This document shows positions 35,650-45,470 of a stretch of 64,000 nt of DNA, in pieces. This DNA is from Lachnospiraceae bacterium (lineage in GTDB: Bacteria; Bacillota; Clostridia; Lachnospirales; Lachnospiraceae). Positions within the stretch are counted from its first letter, which is position 1; every line of letters starts with the position of its first letter. The notes under the pieces are model-generated. The model saw nothing but the letters and a program-made list of their open reading frames with translations, did not search any database and was not told the DNA's origin. The translations under genes were made by a program, and so were the position numbers. The stretch is from NCBI GenBank assembly GCA_017412055.1, contig JAFQOW010000021.1:21149-85148 (forward strand), written 5' to 3'.

Positions 35650-38301
35650 ATGCTTCAGTTAAAGGATATTAAAAAACAGTATGTAACAGGTGATACAACT
35701 GTAGAAGCCTTAAAAGGGATTAGTTTAGAGTTTAGAGAAAATGAATTTGTATCAATTTTAGGTCAGTCTGGATGTGGTAAAACTACACTCCTTAATATTA
35801 TAGGTGGATTAGACCAGTATACAAGTGGTGACCTTATTATCAATGGTAAGTCGACTAAGGATTTTAAGGACGCAGATTGGGATACTTATAGAAATAATTC
35901 AATTGGCTTTGTATTTCAGAGTTATAATCTTATACCACATCAGACAGTTTTGTCTAATGTAGAGCTTGCACTTACACTTTCTGGTGTATCTAAGTCAGAG
36001 AGAAGAAAGCGTGCTACAGAGGCATTAGAAAAGGTAGGTCTTGGTGACCAGCTTTATAAAAAGCCAAATCAGATGTCTGGTGGTCAGATGCAGAGAGTGG
36101 CTATCGCTAGAGCATTGGTTAATAATCCGGATATATTACTTGCGGATGAGCCAACAGGTGCTCTTGATTCAGAGACAAGTGTACAGATTATGGAATTACT
36201 TAAGGAGATTGCAAAGGAGCGTCTTATCATAATGGTAACTCATAATCCAGAGCTTGCAGAGCAGTATTCTACACGTATTATAAGAATACTTGACGGCGAA
36301 CTTAAAGCAGATTCAAATCCATATACAATAGATGAAAAAATAGCTAAGGAAGCTAAAGAAAAGGCTGCTAAGAAGGCTACTCGCGCAGAGAAGAAGGCAG
36401 CAAAGGAAAAGAAGAAGAAGACATCCATGTCTTTCTTTACAGCATTATCATTAAGCTTAAATAACCTTATGACAAAGAAGGGAAGAACATTCCTTACTTC
36501 ATTTGCAGGAAGTATAGGTATTATCGGAATTGCTCTTATTCTTGCATTGTCTACAGGTATGCAATCATATATTGACAAGGTACAGGAGGATGCATTAGCT
36601 TCATATCCTTTGACACTTCAGAAACAGACTGTAGATATGGCTTCCATGATGTCGAGTATGATGGAAGCTATGGTGGATGACGATAAAGTAAAGCATGAAG
36701 ATGGTAAGATTTATTCAAGAGATATTATGAATCAGATGCTTATGGCTATGACATCTAAGATACAGACAAATAACCTTAAGGCATTTAAGGAGCATATTGA
36801 TAGTACAAAGAAAGAAGCAGGAAGCATTTGGGATAATGCGAAGGATGTTCAGTATGTATATAATGTTTCTTTAAATATATATCAAGGCGATACATCAAAG
36901 GGCGTTACACAAGTTAATCCTATTACATTATATGATGATATTGGATTAGGGGCTATGATGGAAATGTCTTCATCTATGGGTTCGACTATGAATGATGCTG
37001 AGGTCTGGAAGGAGCTTCTTAATAATCAGGAATCACTGGAATCACAGTATGAATTAATATATGGTAATTGGCCAAAAGAATTTAATGATGTAGTTATTGT
37101 CGTAGATAAGAATAATGAGATTAGCGATTATATGCTATATGCATTAGGCTTAAAGGATTCAGAGGCATTGTCAAAGCTTCTTCAGGATATACTTTTAGGT
37201 AGAGAAGTGGATATGAAAGATGAGGAGGCAGTTGGATATACATATGAGGAGCTTTGTGAACTTTCATTTAAGCTTGTGCCAAATTGTGATAGATTTAAAA
37301 AGACTGACGGTATCTGGATAGATATGTCTACAAATGAAGAATATATGAAGTCAGTACTTGAGAATGCATTGGATATAAATATATGTGGTATTGTAAGTAA
37401 TACAAATCAAAATGCTATGGAAACTGGTTCTATAGGTTACACAAGCGCTCTTACAGAGTATATTATCAATCACACTAATGATAGTGAAATAGCAAAGGAG
37501 CAGCTTGCAAATCCTACTTTAGATATATTTACTGGTAAGCCATTTGCATCAGACGAAACACAGCAGACACCTCAGTTTGATATGAATAATCTTACAGAAG
37601 AGCAGATGCAGTATTTAGCATCATTGTCAGATGAGGAAAAGCAGGCTCTTATGCAGTCTATGACTCAGGGAACAAAGAACACATATGAGGATAATGTGTT
37701 AGCCATAGGAATTGCTGATTTAGATGATCCATGGTGTATCAATATTTTCCCTAAGGATTTCGAGAGTAAGGAAAATATTATTCAGGCAATTAAGGATTAC
37801 AATAAAAAGTATACAGATGAGGGTAAGGAAGATTACGCAATTCAGTATTCTGATATAGTAGGAACTATGATGCAGTCTGTATCTGATGTGGTTAATATTA
37901 TCAGTATAGCTCTTATGGCATTCGTATCTATTTCCCTTGTGGTTTCTTCTATTATGATAGGAATTATTACATATATTTCAGTATTGGAAAGAACAAAGGA
38001 AATCGGTATCTTGCGTAGTATTGGTGCCTCTAAGAAGGATGTTTCCAGAGTATTTAATGCAGAGACATTTATTATCGGTTTAGTAGCAGGCGTGATGGGT
38101 ATAGCGATTACATTGTTATTGTCTATTCCAATTAATATAGTAGTCAAGAATCTTACAGGTGTAGATAATATAGCAGCACTTCCATTTGCAGGAGCGATTA
38201 TTCTTATAGGTATAAGTATGTTGCTTACTATGATTTCAGGCTTTGTACCAGCTAAGATGGCAGCAAAGAAGGATCCAGTGGAAGCTCTTAGAACAGAATA
38301 G
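35650..38301 (+). CDS. MacB-like ABC transporter, ATPase and permease fused
   Basis: This 883-residue protein has an N-terminal ABC ATPase (Walker A GQSGCGKTT, signature SGGQMQRVAIARAL, Walker B LLADEPTGALD, H-loop VTHNPE, about residues 1-225). A charged Lys/Ala/Glu linker follows, then an FtsX/MacB-type permease. The permease has one helix near 285-305, a large extracytoplasmic domain of about 430 residues and three helices at the C-terminus (about 740-870). Such mechanotransmission-type exporters handle peptides, antibiotics or lipoproteins. The substrate is unknown and no two-component genes flank it. AAGGAAAAGG precedes the ATG. Confidence 0.93.
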   Translation: MLQLKDIKKQYVTGDTTVEALKGISLEFRENEFVSILGQSGCGKTTLLNIIGGLDQYTSGDLIINGKSTKDFKDADWDTYRNNSIGFVFQSYNLIPHQTVLSNVELALTLSGVSKSERRKRATEALEKVGLGDQLYKKPNQMSGGQMQRVAIARALVNNPDILLADEPTGALDSETSVQIMELLKEIAKERLIIMVTHNPELAEQYSTRIIRILDGELKADSNPYTIDEKIAKEAKEKAAKKATRAEKKAAKEKKKKTSMSFFTALSLSLNNLMTKKGRTFLTSFAGSIGIIGIALILALSTGMQSYIDKVQEDALASYPLTLQKQTVDMASMMSSMMEAMVDDDKVKHEDGKIYSRDIMNQMLMAMTSKIQTNNLKAFKEHIDSTKKEAGSIWDNAKDVQYVYNVSLNIYQGDTSKGVTQVNPITLYDDIGLGAMMEMSSSMGSTMNDAEVWKELLNNQESLESQYELIYGNWPKEFNDVVIVVDKNNEISDYMLYALGLKDSEALSKLLQDILLGREVDMKDEEAVGYTYEELCELSFKLVPNCDRFKKTDGIWIDMSTNEEYMKSVLENALDINICGIVSNTNQNAMETGSIGYTSALTEYIINHTNDSEIAKEQLANPTLDIFTGKPFASDETQQTPQFDMNNLTEEQMQYLASLSDEEKQALMQSMTQGTKNTYEDNVLAIGIADLDDPWCINIFPKDFESKENIIQAIKDYNKKYTDEGKEDYAIQYSDIVGTMMQSVSDVVNIISIALMAFVSISLVVSSIMIGIITYISVLERTKEIGILRSIGASKKDVSRVFNAETFIIGLVAGVMGIAITLLLSIPINIVVKNLTGVDNIAALPFAGAIILIGISMLLTMISGFVPAKMAAKKDPVEALRTE

Positions 38302-38329
38302 TTATTGAAAAATATTGGGAATTTTTAGG

Positions 38330-38359
38330 AAAGACGCTTGTCACAGACAGGCGTCTTTT
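38330..38359 (+). terminator. Terminator after the ABC exporter gene
   Basis: AAAGACGCTTGTC pairs with GACAGGCGTCTTT (one G-T pair, 3-base loop), followed by T. The next promoter lies within it. Confidence 0.88.
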
Positions 38360-38366
38360 GTATAAT
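38338..38366 (+). promoter_or_regulatory. Putative promoter of the carboxypeptidase gene, inside the terminator
   Basis: TTGTCA (38338-38343), 17 bases, TATAAT (38361-38366). The -35 box is part of the terminator's left arm and the spacer holds its right arm. Confidence 0.55.
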
Positions 38367-38406
38367 AGTTTTGTTGACAAAAGTGCTTGAATAGTAAGGA
38401 GTAATT

Positions 38407-39648
38407 ATGTTACTTAAGATTAAAAAATATATTATGGATAATAAAATGGATGTTATCACAGGTGTTGTAGCTTTTGTTTTTATAGTGATAGCGTCTATTA
38501 TGATTTTGGGTGGTTCATCTGATGATGAAGAAACTTCAACTAAGGATGCTTTGAGACAGACTGTGTCAGGCGAAGTAGAAGGTGAAAGCGATGTGGTAGG
38601 ACAAGTGGCAGGGACGGAAGCTAACTCTGAAAATATGTCTGAAGAACCTACAGAGGAACCTACCACTTCTCTTACATATGAAAACTTAAAACAGGTTATG
38701 TATGCAAGTGAATCCTTAAATGTAAGAGATTTGCCTAATGAAGATGGAGAAATAATAGGTAATTTAATAGAGGGTAAAAGAGTAAAAGTTACTGGACGTT
38801 GTAATGAAACAGGATGGTATAGAATTACATATGGAGATGGTGAAGGGTTTGTATGTGATGAATATCTTGTAGATGAAAGCACAGTTTTGGCACCAGAAAT
38901 AGTAGCAGAGGCAGCTATTGTATACGATATGGATACAGGAGAAGTATTATATGAGAAAAATCCAGATGCCAAGATGTATCCTGCAAGTGTTACAAAGATA
39001 ATGACTACAATGCTTGCCTGCGAAAGTGGCAGATTGGATGAGATGATTACTTTTTCTCAAAAATGTAGGGAAGTGCCATATGATTCCAGTATCTATGGAG
39101 TGAGAGTGGGTGAAAGTGTAACATTAAGAGACAGTCTTTATATGCTTATGCTTGTATCGGGTAACGATGTAGGTGTAGGTATAGCAGAGCATTTAGCTGC
39201 TAATGAAGAGGAATTTGCGGCTCTTATGACTAAAAGAGCAAAGGAATTAGGTGCAAAGAATACAAATTTTGTCAATTCTCATGGCTATCATGATGACAAT
39301 CATTACACAACAGCTAGAGATATGATGTTTATTACTTTAAAAGCTTTAAAAAATGAAGAGTTTGTAAAGGTATGGCAGGCGGCTGAATATACAGTGCCAA
39401 AAACAAACAAGGTTTCATATGCAAGAAAAATAGTTCATACTCACAAAATGCTTCGCAAGGATTTATCCCAATATTATCCATATGCTTTGGGTGGTAAAAC
39501 AGGATTTCATGATGCGGCAGGTCGTTGCTGTATTACTACTGCAAAGAAGGAGGGGAGGACCTTACTCTGTGTAACTATGAAGTCAAATAAAGCAAATCAA
39601 TATAAGGATGGAGAGAAGCTTTTTGAGTATTGTTTTACCTATAATTAA
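38407..39648 (+). CDS. D-alanyl-D-alanine carboxypeptidase with SH3 domain
   Basis: This is a penicillin-binding protein of the S11 (DacA/DacF) family, 413 residues, trimming peptidoglycan pentapeptides outside the membrane. It has an N-terminal membrane anchor (about 15-37) and an acidic Ser/Thr/Glu linker. An SH3b domain follows (about 95-155, LNVRDLPNEDGEIIG...). The peptidase domain carries SxxK in SVTK (S194, K197), SGN in VSGNDV and KTG in GGKTGFH. The C-terminal DUF of long DacA forms is missing. All catalytic motifs are present. Confidence 0.93.
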   Translation: MLLKIKKYIMDNKMDVITGVVAFVFIVIASIMILGGSSDDEETSTKDALRQTVSGEVEGESDVVGQVAGTEANSENMSEEPTEEPTTSLTYENLKQVMYASESLNVRDLPNEDGEIIGNLIEGKRVKVTGRCNETGWYRITYGDGEGFVCDEYLVDESTVLAPEIVAEAAIVYDMDTGEVLYEKNPDAKMYPASVTKIMTTMLACESGRLDEMITFSQKCREVPYDSSIYGVRVGESVTLRDSLYMLMLVSGNDVGVGIAEHLAANEEEFAALMTKRAKELGAKNTNFVNSHGYHDDNHYTTARDMMFITLKALKNEEFVKVWQAAEYTVPKTNKVSYARKIVHTHKMLRKDLSQYYPYALGGKTGFHDAAGRCCITTAKKEGRTLLCVTMKSNKANQYKDGEKLFEYCFTYN

Positions 39649-39687
39649 AGCCTTGAAAAAAATATTGAAAAAAAATCAAAAAAGTGC

Positions 39688-39716
39688 TTGCATTATTCTA
39701 AATTATAATGTATACT
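39688..39716 (+). promoter_or_regulatory. Promoter of tRNA-Glu
   Basis: TTGCAT (39688-39693), 17 bases, TATACT (39711-39716). A leader hairpin GTGCTC/GAGCAC lies at 39723-39740 before the tRNA. Confidence 0.65.
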
Positions 39717-39758
39717 ACCAAAGTGCTCAAGAGAGAGCACTAAAAAATAAAACTCTAC

Positions 39759-39830
39759 GGCTAATTGGTCAAGGGGTTAAGACGCCGCCCTCTCACGGCG
39801 GAAACAGGGGTTCGATTCCCCTATTAGCTG
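39759..39830 (+). tRNA. tRNA-Glu (anticodon CTC)
   Basis: A full cloverleaf of 72 bases. The acceptor arms GGCTAAT/ATTAGCT pair (first pair G-T), the anticodon arm CCGCC/GGCGG encloses loop CTCTCAC with anticodon CTC at 39792-39794, and the T arm is AGGGG-TTCGATT-CCCCT. The 3' CCA is not encoded. It decodes GAG. Confidence 0.95.
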
Positions 39831-39832
39831 CT

Positions 39833-39866
39833 AAAACTGCCAAGATTTACTTGGCAGTTTTTGTTT
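39833..39866 (+). terminator. Terminator after tRNA-Glu
   Basis: AAAACTGCCAAG pairs with CTTGGCAGTTTT across a 5-base loop, followed by TGTTT. Confidence 0.93.
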
Positions 39867-39925
39867 TTTATCATATAGAAAAGTTATTAATGAGAACTTC
39901 CTATATGAAAAAAACGCTCCGCTAA
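39865..39925 (-). repeat. Dispersed hairpin repeat, copy 2
   Basis: Read on the minus strand it shows GCGGAGCGTTT, then CATATAGGAAGTT, a short loop region and AACTTTTCTATATG, then an A run. This is the same layout as 2767-2825 in opposite orientation. The loop is longer here and a few bases differ. Confidence 0.6.
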
Positions 39926-39961
39926 GGAATACTATATTCAAAAGGAAAAGGGGAATGTGTT

Positions 39962-40687
39962 ATGATGTGTCCTAAGTGTGGCTCGTGGAACGAGTCTAAT
40001 AGTAATTTTTGTAGTATGTGTGGCAATTCATTGATGGTAAATAATAATGGAATGAACCCGATGATGATGTCAAATGGAATGAATCCAATGATTGATCAAA
40101 ATCAAATAAAGCCCATTAAGCCGAAAAAGAATTATCCGTGGATAATTATTCTAAGTGCAATATTGTGTACAATTATAGTAGTAGTACTTTCGATTTCTGT
40201 TCTTAGAGTTGGAATGAGGTCAGATGAAACGGATGTAAAGGAGTATACTACAGCAGTTGAAACAAAAATCTACAAGGCTCTAGAAGGTGGATGGAACAGC
40301 CTTGAAGAAGGTGGTTCCTATTGGAAATTTGAGGATGGACAGTACTGGTGGTATAAGTCTTATGATGATTTGGATGATAATTATTGGTATGGTACTACCG
40401 AGATAATTATAGGATTAGATGGTATAGAGCAATTGGATTTGAATGTGGCAGGAATTACAGCAGAAATAATGGAAGGTAAATTGAGAGAAGAGGATATATA
40501 TACCATTATCTGTAAGCCATCTAAGATTATATCTGGTGGAGTAGATAAGAGCGATACTAATATTAAGGAAGGTCAGACTTTGACCTATGTATGGATATTA
40601 GTCGATAAGGGTGAAGAAGGGATAATAGCAGAGACTCTTCATTTGAGTAGTTATGATACATATTATTATAAGAAAATAGAAGAGTAA
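39962..40687 (+). CDS. Zinc-ribbon membrane protein, unknown role
   Basis: This 241-residue protein begins with a zinc ribbon (MMCPKCGSWNESNSNFCSMCG). A Met/Asn-rich linker with a repeated GMNPM motif follows, then one membrane helix (about residues 60-80), and an extracytoplasmic domain rich in Trp/Tyr/Asp (GGWNSLEEGGSYWKFEDGQYWWY). The layout mirrors the protein at 2878-4446, but the outer domains are not obviously related. No function can be assigned. AAGGGG precedes the paired ATGs. It sits alone between tRNA-Glu and the rimP operon. Confidence 0.8.
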   Translation: MMCPKCGSWNESNSNFCSMCGNSLMVNNNGMNPMMMSNGMNPMIDQNQIKPIKPKKNYPWIIILSAILCTIIVVVLSISVLRVGMRSDETDVKEYTTAVETKIYKALEGGWNSLEEGGSYWKFEDGQYWWYKSYDDLDDNYWYGTTEIIIGLDGIEQLDLNVAGITAEIMEGKLREEDIYTIICKPSKIISGGVDKSDTNIKEGQTLTYVWILVDKGEEGIIAETLHLSSYDTYYYKKIEE

Positions 40688-40696
40688 AATTTATAC

Positions 40697-40725
40697 TTGC
40701 ATTTTAGAATATAAAGTGATAGACT
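40697..40725 (+). promoter_or_regulatory. Promoter of the rimP-nusA-infB operon
   Basis: TTGCAT (40697-40702), 17 bases, TAGACT (40720-40725), giving a leader of about 105 bases. Confidence 0.6.
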
Positions 40726-40749
40726 TAATGGCGTAATAGTTAACTAGTT

Positions 40750-40780
40750 AGAGAGTGGACCGAAAGTCCACTCTCTTTAT
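40750..40780 (+). terminator. Leader hairpin before rimP (possible NusA-dependent attenuator)
   Basis: An 11-bp perfect stem AGAGAGTGGAC/GTCCACTCTCT with 5-base loop CGAAA is followed by only a short TTTAT. It lies inside the operon leader. B. subtilis has been reported to control its equivalent operon by NusA-dependent termination in the leader, so a similar role is plausible. Confidence 0.6.
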
Positions 40781-40838
40781 GTGTAATCGTAGTTGCGATG
40801 GAACTGCGATTTAGTGTAGAGAAAATGGAGGTATGTTC

Positions 40839-41303
40839 ATGTCAAGAAGAGAAGAATATGAGCAGAAGACAGAAGCTCTTGTATTGCCTATTATAGAAGC
40901 AAATAATTTTGAGCTTGTGGATGTTGAGTATGTGAAAGAGGCAGGAAACTGGTATCTTAGAGTGTACGTAGACAAGGAAGGTGGAATAGCAGTTGATGAC
41001 TGTGAGGTAGTAAGTAGAGCACTTAGCGATAAGTTGGACGCTGATGATTTCATCGAGGACTCATATATATTGGAGGTTAGCTCGCCAGGACTTGGAAGAC
41101 CTCTTAAGAAGGAAAAGGATTATGTAAGAAGCATAGGTAAAGAGGTGGATATTCATCTTTACAAGTCCATTGATAAGCAGAAAGAATTTACTGGAGTGCT
41201 TAAGTCCTACACAAAGGAAGAGATAGTTCTTCAGATAGAGGATGCTGATGTGACATTTGACAGAGCTAATATAGCGCTTATAAGATTATCTTTTGATTTC
41301 TAA
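40839..41303 (+). CDS. rimP: Ribosome maturation factor RimP
   Basis: RimP helps mature the 30S subunit. The protein of about 154 residues has the N-terminal domain with ANNFELVDVEYVKEAGNWYLRVYVDKEGGIAVDDCE and the signature YILEVSSPGLGRPLKKEKDY, then an SH3-like C-terminal domain. I choose the ATG at 40839 because GGAGG lies 7 bases upstream; the ATG at 40833 is too close to it. It opens the conserved rimP-nusA-ylxR-ylxQ-infB-rbfA block. Confidence 0.95.
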   Translation: MSRREEYEQKTEALVLPIIEANNFELVDVEYVKEAGNWYLRVYVDKEGGIAVDDCEVVSRALSDKLDADDFIEDSYILEVSSPGLGRPLKKEKDYVRSIGKEVDIHLYKSIDKQKEFTGVLKSYTKEEIVLQIEDADVTFDRANIALIRLSFDF

Positions 41304-41366
41304 TTAATAAAGAAAACATATAACATTTTGGTTAATAAATAATAACATTAAGAAGGAGAGAAAAAA

Positions 41367-42425
41367 ATGAACAAGGAACTTATTGAAGCATTAAATGTAT
41401 TGGAGAAGGAGAAGGATATCAGCAAAGAGGTTCTTCTTGAGGCTATTGAAAATTCACTTATCACAGCTTACAGAAACCATTTTGGAAAATCTGATAATGT
41501 GAAGGTTTCTATCGACAGAGAGACAGGTGATTATACAATTCTTGCAGAGAAAGAGGTTGTGGAGACTGTTGAGGATCCAGTAGTACAGATTAGCCTTGAT
41601 GATGCAAGAGAAATCAGCAAGAAGCATAAGCTTGGTGATATCGTAAATGTAGAGATTAAGTCTAAGGAGTTTGGACGTATTGCTACACAGAATGCTAAGA
41701 ATATTATTACACAGAAGATTCGTGAAGAGGAGAGAAGAGCTGTTTACGATAAGTATTGTGGCAAGGAAAAGGATATTGTAACAGGTATCGTACAGAGAGT
41801 TAATGGCAGAAACATTACTATTAATCTTGGTAAGGCAGATGCAGTTTTAAATGAGACAGAGCAGGTTAAGACAGAGAAGTTTAAGCCAAATGATAGAATT
41901 AAGCTTTATGTATTGGAAGTTAAGGAAAATACAAAGGGAGCTAGAATCATAGTTTCAAGAACACATCCAGAGCTTGTAAAGAGACTTTTTGAATCAGAGG
42001 TTGCTGAAATTCAGGATGGTGTAGTAGAAATCGTTAATATCGCAAGAGAGCCAGGCTCAAGAAGTAAGATTTCGGTTCGTTCAAAGCATAGAAAGGTTGA
42101 TCCTGTAGGCGCATGCGTAGGTGTTAACGGTACAAGAGTTAGTGCAGTAGTTGAGGAATTAAGAGGCGAAAAGATTGATATTATTAACTGGAGTGAGAAT
42201 CCAGCTATACTTATTGAGAATGCATTAAGCCCAGCTAAGGTTATTTCTGTTATTGCAGATGATGATGAGAAGACTGCTAAGGTCGTTGTTCCAGATTATC
42301 AGTTGTCATTGGCAATTGGTAAGGAAGGACAGAATGCAAGACTTGCAGCGAGACTTACTGGTTTCAAGATTGATATCAAGAGTGAAACACAGGCAAAGCA
42401 GGCTGGAGAATTTGATGTTATATAA
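41367..42425 (+). CDS. nusA: Transcription termination/antitermination factor NusA
   Basis: NusA binds RNA polymerase and modulates pausing and termination. The 352-residue chain has an N-terminal polymerase-binding domain ([31 protein letters not shown]), an S1 domain ([16 protein letters not shown]) and two KH domains ([14 protein letters not shown], then [19 protein letters not shown]). It lacks the C-terminal acidic repeats of E. coli NusA, as is normal for Firmicutes. AAGGAGAG precedes the ATG. Confidence 0.97.
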   Translation: MNKELIEALNVLEKEKDISKEVLLEAIENSLITAYRNHFGKSDNVKVSIDRETGDYTILAEKEVVETVEDPVVQISLDDAREISKKHKLGDIVNVEIKSKEFGRIATQNAKNIITQKIREEERRAVYDKYCGKEKDIVTGIVQRVNGRNITINLGKADAVLNETEQVKTEKFKPNDRIKLYVLEVKENTKGARIIVSRTHPELVKRLFESEVAEIQDGVVEIVNIAREPGSRSKISVRSKHRKVDPVGACVGVNGTRVSAVVEELRGEKIDIINWSENPAILIENALSPAKVISVIADDDEKTAKVVVPDYQLSLAIGKEGQNARLAARLTGFKIDIKSETQAKQAGEFDVI

Positions 42426-42434
42426 AATTGTATA

Positions 42435-42466
42435 GGATTGTGAGAGTGCGAAGCACGTAACAATCC
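42435..42466. repeat. REP-like hairpin with GAA loop, copy 2
   Basis: GGATTGT, gaga, GTGC, GAA loop, GCAC, gta, ACAATCC. It matches the element at 22684-22713 with a paired base change in the outer stem. It lies between nusA and ylxR inside an operon and has no T tail. Confidence 0.65.
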
Positions 42467-42496
42467 GTAGAATTTAGTATAAGAGTAGGTGATTAT

Positions 42497-42763
42497 ATGG
42501 CAGCAGTTAAAAAAATTCCATTACGTAAATGTACTGGCTGTGGTGAAATGAAACCAAAGAAAGAAATGGTTAGAGTAATAAAAACAGCCGAGGAAGAAAT
42601 ATTTATGGATTTGACAGGAAAGATGAACGGTCGTGGCGCGTATGTATGTCGCAGTGAAGAGTGCTTAAAAAGAGCAATTAAGACTAAAGCTATTGAACGT
42701 TCATTGGGAATAAATGTGTCAGATGAAGTATATGAACAGTTAATGAAGGAATTAGGTGAGTAG
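42497..42763 (+). CDS. rnpM: YlxR/RnpM family RNA-binding protein
   Basis: An 88-residue protein of the YlxR family, recognised by [20 protein letters not shown] and the [19 protein letters not shown] segment. B. subtilis YlxR has been renamed RnpM because it binds RNase P RNA and modulates its activity. It lies between nusA and ylxQ, the conserved position. The stop is one base before the ylxQ start, so translation is likely coupled. Confidence 0.94.
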   Translation: MAAVKKIPLRKCTGCGEMKPKKEMVRVIKTAEEEIFMDLTGKMNGRGAYVCRSEECLKRAIKTKAIERSLGINVSDEVYEQLMKELGE

Positions 42764-42764
42764 T

Positions 42765-43088
42765 ATGCAGCAGGATAAAATATTGTCCACCATATCCCTT
42801 GCTACAAAGGCAGGAAAAACTGTCAGCGGTGAGTTTTCAGTGGAAAAAGCCGTGAAGGAAGGGAATGCAAGACTTGTGGTTGTAGCTTTGGAAGCATCTG
42901 ATAATACAAAGAAGATGTTTAGAAATATGTGTGAGTTTTATAAGGTTCCAGTATATTTCTATGGTACAAAGGAAGGTCTTGGACATTTTATGGGTAAGGA
43001 ATTTAGAGCATCTATGGCAGTGACTGACGAGGGCTTAGCTAAGGCAGTAGAAAAGCAATTGGTGCTTGCTGGCATAGAGAGGCAATAA
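42765..43088 (+). CDS. ylxQ: L7Ae-family ribosomal protein YlxQ
   Basis: The small kink-turn RNA-binding protein has 107 residues, with ISLATKAGKTVSGEFSVEKAVKEGNARLVVVALEASDNT typical of the L7Ae/L30e fold. YlxQ binds RNA but its cellular target is unclear. I use the ATG at 42765 with AGGTGA 6 bases upstream; a GTG at 42756 overlaps ylxR. It is the fourth gene of the rimP-nusA operon. Confidence 0.92.
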   Translation: MQQDKILSTISLATKAGKTVSGEFSVEKAVKEGNARLVVVALEASDNTKKMFRNMCEFYKVPVYFYGTKEGLGHFMGKEFRASMAVTDEGLAKAVEKQLVLAGIERQ

Positions 43089-43116
43089 TAGTTAATAGCA
43101 TTACGGAGGTAGTTAG

Positions 43117-45462
43117 ATGTCAAAAATGAGAATATATGAACTAGCAAAACAGATAGAGAAGGACAATGCCGAGATAGTAGCATTGTTAAAAGAAAAAGGA
43201 ATCGATGTTAAGAACCATATGAGTTCTATTGATGACGAGGCTATAAATATCGTAAAGGCTGCATTTGGCGGTAAGTCAGAGGCAAAGAAGGAAGAGCCTA
43301 AGAAAGAAGCAAAGAAGGAAGAGGCTAAGCCTAAAAAGGAGAATAAGGAAGCTTCTTTAAAGCATGACAATAAGGCAGAGAATAAGGCGAACGACAAGAA
43401 GCCAGAGCATAAGAATAATGATAAAAAGCCTAATGATAACAGAAATAATAAGCCAAATAACAACAAGAATAACAATAATAACAATAATAAGAACAATAAT
43501 AAGTCAAATGATTCAAATAAGAATCAGGGTGAGAAGAAACACATAACACAGGTGTTTAATCCACAGAATACTGCTCAGAACGACAGAAATAGAAATAATA
43601 AGAATAACAATAAGAATAATAATTTCAATAATGGAAATAAAAATGGCAAGGGTGGACAGAATAAGCCACAGCAGCAGCCAAAGCCAGAACCAAAGGAAGA
43701 AGAGATTAAGGTAATCACAATTCCTGATTATCTTACAATTAAGGAATTGGCTGATAAGATGAAGATGCAGGCATCAGCTATTATTAAAAAGCTCTTTATG
43801 CAGGGTAAGATGTTTAGCATTAATCAGGAAATTGATTATGAGACAGCTGAGGAAATCGCATTGGAGTACGATATCATAGTTGAACCTGAAGAAAAGGTAG
43901 ATGCTATCGAAGAGCTTCTTAGAGAAGAAGAGGAAGATGAGGCAACATTAGTATCAAGACCGCCTGTTATCTGTGTAATGGGTCATGTAGACCATGGTAA
44001 GACATCACTTCTTGACGCTATACGTAAGACTAATGTAACAACTGGTGAGGCTGGTGGCATTACACAGCATATCGGTGCTTATATGGTTAAATGTAAGGGC
44101 GAGAAGATTACTTTCCTTGATACACCAGGACATGAGGCGTTTACAGCTATGCGTATGCGTGGTGCTCAGTCTACAGATATCGCTGTACTTGTAGTTGCAG
44201 CTGATGATGGTGTTATGCCACAGACAGTAGAGGCTATTAACCATGCTAGAGCAGCAGGAATCAGCATTATTGTTGCAGTTAATAAAATTGATAAGCCAAG
44301 TGCAAATATTGATAGAGTTAAGCAGGAGCTTGCAGAGCATGAGTTAGTTGCAGAAGATTGGGGCGGTGATACAGTATTTGTTCCGGTGTCAGCCCACACA
44401 GGAGAAGGCATCGACCAGTTATTAGAGATGATTCTTCTTACAGCAGAGATGCTTGAATTGAAGGCTAATCCAAATCGTAAAGCTAGAGGTCTTGTACTTG
44501 AGGCTAAGATTGATAAGGGTAGAGGTCCAGTAGCTACAGTTCTTGTACAGAAGGGAACACTTAAGGTTGGAGATGCAGCGGCAGTAGGTTCAAGCTTTGG
44601 CCGTATCAGAGCTATGATTTCTGATACAGGTGAGAGAGTTCAGGTTGCTACACCTTCTACTCCAGTTGAGATATTAGGTCTTAATTCAGTTCCAAATGCA
44701 GGTGAAATCTTCGTTTCTACAAAGAATGAGAAGGAAGCTAGAAACTTTGCTGAAACATTTATAGCAGATGGTAAGGAAAAGCTTATCGAGAATGCAAAGG
44801 CTAAGAATAGAATGTCACTTGATGATTTATTCACACAGATGCAGACAGGTGATGTTAAGGAGCTTAATATTATCGTTAAGGCGGATGTACAGGGTTCAGT
44901 TGAGGCTGTTAAGCAGAGCCTTGTAAAGCTTTCAAATGAGGAAGTAGTAGTTAAGATTATCCATGGTGGTGTAGGTGCAATCAATGAATCAGACGTAATT
45001 CTTGCATCGGCATCAAATGCTATTATTATCGGTTTCAATGTTAGAATTGATAATATGGCTAAGGATACAGCAGATAGAGAAGGGGTAGATGTTAGATTAT
45101 ATAGAGTAATCTATCAGGCTATAGAAGATGTTCAGGCAGCTATGAAGGGTATGCTTGATCCAATATTTGAAGAAAAGGTTATCGGCCATGCTGAGATTCG
45201 TCAGATATTCAAGGCTTCTGGCGTTGGTAATATCGCAGGTTCATATGTACTTGACGGTTCATTCCAGAGAGGATGTAAGGTTAGAGTTATGAGAGCTGGA
45301 GATGTTATCTTTGAAGGACCTTTGGCATCTCTTAAGAGATTCAAGGATGATGTAAAGGAAGTTAAGGCTGGATACGAATGTGGTTTCGTATTTGAAGGCT
45401 TTAATGATTTTGTAGAGCTTGATACTGTTGAAGCATACATTATGGTAGAGGTACCTAGATAG
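43117..45462 (+). CDS. infB: Translation initiation factor IF-2
   Basis: IF-2 is the GTPase that places initiator tRNA on the ribosome. The 781-residue protein has a short IF2N motif ([25 protein letters not shown]) and a long low-complexity Lys/Asn/Glu-rich stretch (about residues 55-200). A second IF2N follows, then the G domain ([22 protein letters not shown]) and domains II to IV ending near the C-terminus. The Asn-Lys stretch is AT-rich and repetitive, which makes it likely to vary in length between strains. GGAGG precedes the ATG. Confidence 0.97.
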   Translation: MSKMRIYELAKQIEKDNAEIVALLKEKGIDVKNHMSSIDDEAINIVKAAFGGKSEAKKEEPKKEAKKEEAKPKKENKEASLKHDNKAENKANDKKPEHKNNDKKPNDNRNNKPNNNKNNNNNNNKNNNKSNDSNKNQGEKKHITQVFNPQNTAQNDRNRNNKNNNKNNNFNNGNKNGKGGQNKPQQQPKPEPKEEEIKVITIPDYLTIKELADKMKMQASAIIKKLFMQGKMFSINQEIDYETAEEIALEYDIIVEPEEKVDAIEELLREEEEDEATLVSRPPVICVMGHVDHGKTSLLDAIRKTNVTTGEAGGITQHIGAYMVKCKGEKITFLDTPGHEAFTAMRMRGAQSTDIAVLVVAADDGVMPQTVEAINHARAAGISIIVAVNKIDKPSANIDRVKQELAEHELVAEDWGGDTVFVPVSAHTGEGIDQLLEMILLTAEMLELKANPNRKARGLVLEAKIDKGRGPVATVLVQKGTLKVGDAAAVGSSFGRIRAMISDTGERVQVATPSTPVEILGLNSVPNAGEIFVSTKNEKEARNFAETFIADGKEKLIENAKAKNRMSLDDLFTQMQTGDVKELNIIVKADVQGSVEAVKQSLVKLSNEEVVVKIIHGGVGAINESDVILASASNAIIIGFNVRIDNMAKDTADREGVDVRLYRVIYQAIEDVQAAMKGMLDPIFEEKVIGHAEIRQIFKASGVGNIAGSYVLDGSFQRGCKVRVMRAGDVIFEGPLASLKRFKDDVKEVKAGYECGFVFEGFNDFVELDTVEAYIMVEVPR

Positions 45463-45470
45463 AGGTAGGA

